Assembly: GCF_910577345.1 (NCBI RefSeq)
Contig: NZ_CAJTMT010000045.1
Coordinates: forward strand, 1 to 17,635
Reading direction: 5' to 3'
Length of the DNA stretch: 17,635 bases
Source: an uncultured Duncaniella sp.
Lineage (GTDB): Bacteria > Bacteroidota > Bacteroidia > Bacteroidales > Muribaculaceae
The notes under the pieces: generated by a model
The model's input: only the letters and a program-made list of their open reading frames with translations
Databases searched by the model: none
What the model was told of the DNA's origin: nothing
Position numbers and translations under genes: made by a program
Part shown: piece by piece, positions 13,711-17,635 of the stretch
Layout: each line of letters starts with the position of its first letter
Position numbering within the stretch: position 1 is the first letter of the stretch

Positions 13711-15129
13711 ATGAAAAAATTATTCCTGCTTTCAGCCGGACTTGTAGCGGCAATGGCTGTCGCTTCATGCGATGAGACCACATCCACAGCCGGAGGAAGT
13801 CTGGTCCAGGATGAGGTGGAAATCGTGATCGACTCCACTTTCACGGTCTCCGGCCGTGCTGTGGACAACGATCTCGTGCAGTCCCGTACGGTGCTCCAGC
13901 TTCTCGGACGCATCGATGCCGAGGGCTACGGTTCGCTTTCAAGCGACATTGTCTGCCAGTATATGCCGTCGGCCTACGTCGATACGGTCGGCATTAAGCC
14001 TGATTATATCGACTCGGTGAAGCTTATCCTCACTATGTTCAAGGACGGTTTCGCCGGCGACTCGATCGTGCCGATGGGTGTGTCGGTCTATCCGCTCACA
14101 CGCCAGTTGACATCGCCTATCTACAGCAATTTCAACCCTTCGGGCTACTACGATTCATCCAAACTTCTTGGCTCAGCCACATATTCCGGACTGATTGACG
14201 GTGCTGACGGTGTCGGTGCTGATAATTCCGGCAATATCTACAAGGACATTGCCATCATGCTCCCCCGTCAGATTGGTGTCGATCTATACAATGAATTCAA
14301 GACCAACGAGTCGACATTTTCTACTCCGCAGGCATTTGCCAAGTGGTTCCCGGGTCTCTACATTACAAACTCGTTCGGTTCAGGTCGTGTCACCCGAATC
14401 GTGAGCAATATGATTAATGTCTATTTCCGCTCGGTGCAGCCGATTCCCGACACAGATCCTCAGCGCGACACCGTCCTCTACGGCACTGGTACATATCTTG
14501 CTGTCACTCCGGAAATTATCACCAACAACAATATTGCTTACAAGATGTCGGAGCGCCTCAAGCAGCGCGCATCCGCAGGCGAGGCCATTCTCGTCGGACC
14601 GACAGGCTATGACGTGGAATTCACTTTCCCCGCACGCGAAATCATCGCGCGCTACAAAGCTCAGAGCAATCCGCTTTCGGTCATCAACACTCTTTCGCTG
14701 ACCATCCCTGTCGAGGAGATTGAAAATGATTATGGTCTGATGCCTCCGCCCTACGTTCTTCTGGTCAAGAAGAAAGATAAAGAGAAATTCTTCTCCGGCA
14801 CACAGATTAATGATGACATTTCATCGTTCTACGCAGCCTATAATTCCACATCCAAGAGTTATACTTTCTCGGCCATGCGTGACTATATCATGGATGTGAT
14901 GTCGCGCGATGAGGTGACAGTCGAGGATGAAGAGTTTGTCATCTGTCCAGCACTTGTGTCGTTCTTCGTGAACTCCTCCAATAACTATTACAGTTATTAT
15001 TACGGAACCACGACTTCGACCACAGTAAGTTCAATCACGCCTTACGTCACAGAGCCTGTCATGGGTAAACTTGATTTTGCTAATGCTAAAATCAACTTCA
15101 CCTTCACCAAGCAGACACTCGGCAATTGA
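13711..15129 (+). CDS. DUF4270 family lipoprotein
   Basis: A 472-residue lipoprotein: signal MKKLFLLSAGLVAAMAVASC with the lipid acceptor at Cys20. The mature N terminus contains SGRAVDNDLVQSRTVLQLLGRIDAEGYGSLSSD, with short beta-strands later (DSVKLILTMF, VSVYPLT, INVYFRS), consistent with DUF4270, a Bacteroidetes family of mostly unknown role. It is expected at the outer membrane. It follows the GT5-like gene closely, and I recall this pairing as common in Bacteroidales, suggesting a shared envelope or polysaccharide job (inference). A hairpin terminator follows. Confidence 0.83.
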   Translation: MKKLFLLSAGLVAAMAVASCDETTSTAGGSLVQDEVEIVIDSTFTVSGRAVDNDLVQSRTVLQLLGRIDAEGYGSLSSDIVCQYMPSAYVDTVGIKPDYIDSVKLILTMFKDGFAGDSIVPMGVSVYPLTRQLTSPIYSNFNPSGYYDSSKLLGSATYSGLIDGADGVGADNSGNIYKDIAIMLPRQIGVDLYNEFKTNESTFSTPQAFAKWFPGLYITNSFGSGRVTRIVSNMINVYFRSVQPIPDTDPQRDTVLYGTGTYLAVTPEIITNNNIAYKMSERLKQRASAGEAILVGPTGYDVEFTFPAREIIARYKAQSNPLSVINTLSLTIPVEEIENDYGLMPPPYVLLVKKKDKEKFFSGTQINDDISSFYAAYNSTSKSYTFSAMRDYIMDVMSRDEVTVEDEEFVICPALVSFFVNSSNNYYSYYYGTTTSTTVSSITPYVTEPVMGKLDFANAKINFTFTKQTLGN

Positions 15130-15139
15130 TATGACGGAT

Positions 15140-15185
15140 TGTATGGAGGCCTGACAATCAGAGTGTGGCCTCCATACAGTTTGTT
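15140..15185 (+). terminator. Rho-independent terminator after the DUF4270 gene
   Basis: A 12-bp perfect stem TGTATGGAGGCC (15140-15151) with GGCCTCCATACA (15167-15178), followed by GTTTGTTTATT. It is 10 bases past the stop codon. Confidence 0.85.
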
Positions 15186-15302
15186 TATTGACAATAATGC
15201 ATGGTTAGGTTTTCAACGTATGATTTTCAACATGATGTGTGGAAACTTCACTTTGGTGGATGATTTTTTAAGCTTATAGCCATCCAAATCGGAAAAAATC
15301 AT

Positions 15303-15310
15303 TAACTTTG
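15303..15310 (+). promoter_or_regulatory. -7 box of tRNA-Thr
   Basis: TAACTTTG matches TAnnTTTG and is followed by CACCC. The predicted start is about 55 bases before the tRNA. An AT-rich GGAAAAAATCAT stretch precedes it, with no clear TTTG at -33. Confidence 0.6.
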
Positions 15311-15371
15311 CACCCGTTAAAGATTAAATCCAATTCCCCGACATTCGGGTGGTTGATTATTTCAAAACCAA

Positions 15372-15444
15372 GCCGCAATAGCTCAGTTGGTAGAGCATTT
15401 CATTCGTAACGAAAAGGTCGCGGGTTCGAGCCCCGCTCGCGGCT
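15372..15444 (+). tRNA. tRNA-Thr (CGT anticodon)
   Basis: A 73-base cloverleaf with D arm GCTCAGTTGGTAGAGC, anticodon loop TTCGTAA (anticodon CGT, codon ACG), T stem GCGGG/CCCGC with loop TTCGAGC, and discriminator T. CCA is not encoded. Two stem positions do not pair: A6/C67 in the acceptor stem (GCCGCAA against TCGCGGC) and A31/C39 closing the anticodon stem (TTTCA against CGAAA). It still looks functional by its promoter and loop features. Codon ACG can also be read by a UGU tRNA, so this species may be dispensable. Confidence 0.9.
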
Positions 15445-15445
15445 C

Positions 15446-15499
15446 TAAAACGACCACCGCCGTCCAGACTTTAAAGTCTGGATGGCGGTGGTCGTTTTA
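15446..15499. terminator. Very long hairpin, bidirectional terminator of tRNA-Thr and the RNA methyltransferase gene
   Basis: A palindrome of 27 bp per arm (15446-15472 with 15473-15499) has only one non-Watson-Crick position (G15462 with T15483). It is centred on TTAA, flanked by A-rich and T-rich ends, and starts two bases after tRNA-Thr. It can act as a terminator in both directions. Confidence 0.88.
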
Positions 15500-15539
15500 T
15501 TTCTACAATTTATCGATGACGATATTACAAACATAAAGA

Positions 15540-16340
15540 TTATCTGCTTCTCAGCTCCCAGCAGGCCACAGCCGCTGCTGCTGCGACATTGAGCGAGTCG
15601 ACGCCATGAGCCATCGGGATGCGCACCGTATAGTCGGCCTCCTCGATGGTTTTTGAGGCGAGACCGTCACCTTCCGTTCCCATGACAATGGCGAGGCGTG
15701 GCTCAGCTTTCAGCCTCGGGTCGTCAAGAGGGACAGACTTGTCGGTCAGTGCCATTGCCACGGTCTTGAATCCATATTCCTTAAGGGTATTCACCTCCCC
15801 GTCGAGCCAACCCCACGGAACTTGGAATATCGTACCCATCGATACCCTCACTGCACGTCGGTTGAGCGGATCGCATGATGAGCGGGTGAGCACGACGGCA
15901 TCTATCCCCAAGGCGGCTGCCGACCGGAAAATGGCGCCTATATTTGTAGTGTCGACCACGCTGTCTATCACAACCACTCTTCCGGCATCTCTGAGCAATT
16001 CCTCCAATGGTTGAAATGGCTTCCGGTGCATTGCCGCGAGTACCCCTCGGGTGAGGGTATAGCCCGTCAGCGACGCGAGGACCGGACGGCTTGCAGTGTA
16101 GACAGGCATGTCGGGATATGCGGCTATTATATCAGCGGCATCACCTGTGATATGCCGCTCCTCACAGAGAAGTGAGATCGGTTCATATCCGGCTGCGATG
16201 GCCACGCGTATCACTTTTGGACTTTCGGCAATGAAAATTCCCTTTTCGGGTTCAAGTCGGTTGCGCAGTTGTGCTTCGGTCAGCGCCCTGTAGGGCTTCA
16301 CGCCGGAATGGTCGAGCGAATCTATATGTATGACGGGCAT
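15540..16340 (-). CDS. SpoU/TrmH-family RNA 2'-O-methyltransferase
   Basis: A 266-residue SPOUT methyltransferase that transfers a methyl group from S-adenosylmethionine to a ribose 2'-OH of rRNA or tRNA. An N-terminal substrate-binding part (about 18-110, with FIAESPKVIRVAIAAGYEP) precedes the knotted domain. Motif 1 is NIGAIFRSAAALG with Asn133 and Arg139, motif 2 MGTEGDGL at 220-227, and motif 3 IPMAHGVDSLNVAAAAAV at 241-258. The exact target (RlmB-, TrmH- or TsnR-like) cannot be decided. ATG 16340 was preferred over one at 16415, which lies upstream of the -7 box at 16371-16378 and would add 25 unrelated residues. Confidence 0.92.
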   Translation of the reverse strand: MPVIHIDSLDHSGVKPYRALTEAQLRNRLEPEKGIFIAESPKVIRVAIAAGYEPISLLCEERHITGDAADIIAAYPDMPVYTASRPVLASLTGYTLTRGVLAAMHRKPFQPLEELLRDAGRVVVIDSVVDTTNIGAIFRSAAALGIDAVVLTRSSCDPLNRRAVRVSMGTIFQVPWGWLDGEVNTLKEYGFKTVAMALTDKSVPLDDPRLKAEPRLAIVMGTEGDGLASKTIEEADYTVRIPMAHGVDSLNVAAAAAVACWELRSR

Positions 16341-16370
16341 GGTCGATGAATAAATGGGTTTAAAACAGTA

Positions 16371-16378
16371 CAAAATTA
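16371..16378 (-). promoter_or_regulatory. -7 box of the RNA methyltransferase gene
   Basis: TAATTTTG on the minus strand fits TAnnTTTG and lies about 31 bases before ATG 16340. No clear -33 was seen. Confidence 0.55.
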
Positions 16379-16453
16379 AGCCACTATGACCGATAATCCA
16401 ACAAAAAGATGGCAAAATCTGCCGTTTTTACCTATTTTCATGCAAAATCTCCG

Positions 16454-16461
16454 TATCTTTG
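16454..16461 (+). promoter_or_regulatory. -7 box of fabI
   Basis: TATCTTTG matches TAnnTTTG and is followed by CACCC, similar to the tRNA-Thr start region. It lies 27 bases before ATG 16489 and overlaps an upstream in-frame ATG at 16459, ruling that one out as the translation start. Confidence 0.7.
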
Positions 16462-16488
16462 CACCCGAGAAACAATAATACCTATAAC

Positions 16489-17346
16489 ATGGCATATAAT
16501 CTTTTGAAAGGAAAGCGCGGCATCATCTTCGGCGCGCTCAATGACATGAGTATCGCCTGGAAAGTGGCTGAGAAAGCCGTAGAGGAAGGCGCGACAATCA
16601 CTCTGTCAAACACTCCCGTTGCAGTCCGTATGGGCGATGTCAGCAAGCTTGGCGAAAAGCTCGGTGCTGAGGTCATCCCCGCCGACGCAACCAATGTCGA
16701 CGACCTCGAAATGGTCTTCGAAAAATCAATGGAAATTCTCGGAGGCAAGATCGATTTCGTGCTCCACTCAATCGGAATGTCGCCCAACGTGCGCAAGAAA
16801 CGCCTCTATGACGATATTGACTACGATCTGCTCAACAAGACCCTTGACATCTCAGCCATCTCGTTCCACAAGATGATTCAGGCTGCCAAGAAACTCGACG
16901 CAATCGCTGACCACGGCAGCATCGTCGCTCTCAGCTACATCGCAGCCCAGCGCACAATGTTCGGCTACAATGACATGGCCGATGCCAAAGCGCTCCTCGA
17001 ATCAATCGCCCGCAGCTTCGGCTACATCTATGGCCGCGAGAAGCAGGTGCGCATCAACACCATCTCTCAGTCACCCACACAGACCACTGCCGGCAGCGGC
17101 GTAAAGGGAATGTCATCACTCATGGACTTCGCAAACCGCATGTCGCCCCTCGGCAATGCTACTGCCGACGAATGTGCCGACTATTGCATCGTGATGTTCA
17201 GCGACCTCACCCGCAAGGTGACCATGCAGAACCTTTTCCACGATGGCGGCTTCTCAAGCATGGGTATGAGCCTTCGCGCCATGGACCAGTACGAGAAGAG
17301 TTTCGACCAGTATCGCAACGAAGACGGAACAATCCAGTACGGTTAA
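16489..17346 (+). CDS. fabI: Enoyl-[acyl-carrier-protein] reductase (NADH)
   Basis: A 285-residue cytosolic short-chain dehydrogenase that reduces trans-2-enoyl-ACP, the last step of each fatty acid elongation cycle. The N terminus LLKGKRGIIFGALNDMSIAWKVA (5-27) has the FabI-type nucleotide-binding G-x5-S-I-A pattern, then LHSIGMSP (92-99). The catalytic pair follows the FabI spacing Y-x6-K as Tyr160 and Lys167 (GYNDMADAK), with the second conserved Tyr at 150 (LSY). RINTISQSPTQTTAGSGV (188-205) is the substrate-loop region. Length is slightly over the 260-residue norm owing to a C-terminal tail (QYEKSFDQYRNEDG). ATG 16489 chosen because the upstream ATG 16459 sits inside the promoter. Confidence 0.97.
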   Translation: MAYNLLKGKRGIIFGALNDMSIAWKVAEKAVEEGATITLSNTPVAVRMGDVSKLGEKLGAEVIPADATNVDDLEMVFEKSMEILGGKIDFVLHSIGMSPNVRKKRLYDDIDYDLLNKTLDISAISFHKMIQAAKKLDAIADHGSIVALSYIAAQRTMFGYNDMADAKALLESIARSFGYIYGREKQVRINTISQSPTQTTAGSGVKGMSSLMDFANRMSPLGNATADECADYCIVMFSDLTRKVTMQNLFHDGGFSSMGMSLRAMDQYEKSFDQYRNEDGTIQYG

Positions 17347-17635
17347 TCCATCCTCAAAATCGTCTGCTCCTCCCCGGCTGAATCTCAGCCACAGGATGGC
17401 AAACGTAAATAAAAAAGACAGAAAGCATTCCACCGATAGTGGAATGCTTTCTGTCTTTTATGGCTCTTTGTGATTAAACAGAACAATCCGAAACTCCGGT
17501 TTATATATGATGAAAAGAGATACAAAAGAACAAAAACAGGCAAAAGTGTTTTGCCATCACTTTGCCGGATGGCAAATTGTAAGCTGCGAAGTCCAAATGA
17601 TGATTCCATCACCAGCTTAAATAAAAATAACAAAC
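17347..17635. other. Region after fabI without a recognised gene
   Basis: I find no credible coding sequence in these 289 bp. It contains the fabI terminator at 17413-17459; the remaining 176 bp to the window edge are AT-rich, with only a short GCCATC/GATGGC inverted repeat near 17552-17574. An 82-codon minus-strand open frame spans the terminator and does not look like protein. Confidence 0.65.
17413..17463. terminator. Strong hairpin terminator after fabI
   Basis: A 21-bp perfect stem (17413-17433 with 17439-17459, core AGAAAGCATTCCAC) with a 5-base loop and A/T-rich flanks. It can act on both strands and lies 66 bases after the fabI stop. Confidence 0.92.

Noticed and set aside
17385..17633. 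An 82-codon minus-strand open frame after fabI
   Set aside because: It spans the 21-bp terminator hairpin on both arms, has no recognisable composition or start signal, and lies in AT-rich non-coding sequence.
1..17635. CRISPR array or phage-defence locus
   Set aside because: No regularly spaced repeats and no recognisable defence proteins were found; the TA relic is the only related item.

Overview
The window looks like chromosomal DNA of a Bacteroidales bacterium, probably Muribaculaceae or a close relative. Evidence: a short primary sigma factor of the Bacteroidetes type without region 1.1, several start-proximal boxes fitting TAnnTTTG (the -7 element that sigma factor reads), SPII lipoproteins, and Bacteroidetes families (DUF4270, DUF4861, a short GT5-only 'glycogen synthase'). 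Family and genus are inferred; no rRNA is present.

Layout. (1) 1-3144, minus strand: an apparent operon running traB/gumN-like secreted protein, ABC ATPase, ABC membrane protein, YtrA-type GntR regulator, closed by a hairpin at 21-83. (2) 3313-4143: a lone plus-strand lipoprotein of unknown function. (3) 4353-7190: an AT-richer accessory block with a DJ-1/PfpI protein divergent from an HxlR regulator, a GrpB/UPF0157 protein, a YdeI/OmpD-associated protein, and a decayed toxin-antitoxin module (antitoxin ORF intact, YafQ-like toxin gutted by an internal deletion). (4) 7253-7411: tRNA-Val(GAC) and tRNA-Arg(TCT), minus strand, with a promoter and a terminator. (5) 7729-11564: a GadC-like amino acid antiporter, a secreted protein with a carboxypeptidase-regulatory-like domain, and a DUF4861 protein; a perfect 33-bp inverted repeat resembling paired IS3/IS150-type ends separates the last two. 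(6) 11711-15129: rpoD, divergent from a two-gene unit of a GT5-like protein and a DUF4270 lipoprotein. (7) 15372-17459: tRNA-Thr(CGT), a SpoU/TrmH-family RNA methyltransferase, and fabI, with strong hairpin terminators.

Most of the window is ordinary core genome. I did not find a convincing new multi-gene system. The most rewarding spots are the toxin-antitoxin relic beside the tRNA pair, the IS-end-like palindrome, the GT5 protein missing the expected catalytic motifs, the tRNA-Thr with two A/C mismatches, and the DJ-1/HxlR pair with inverted repeats between the genes.
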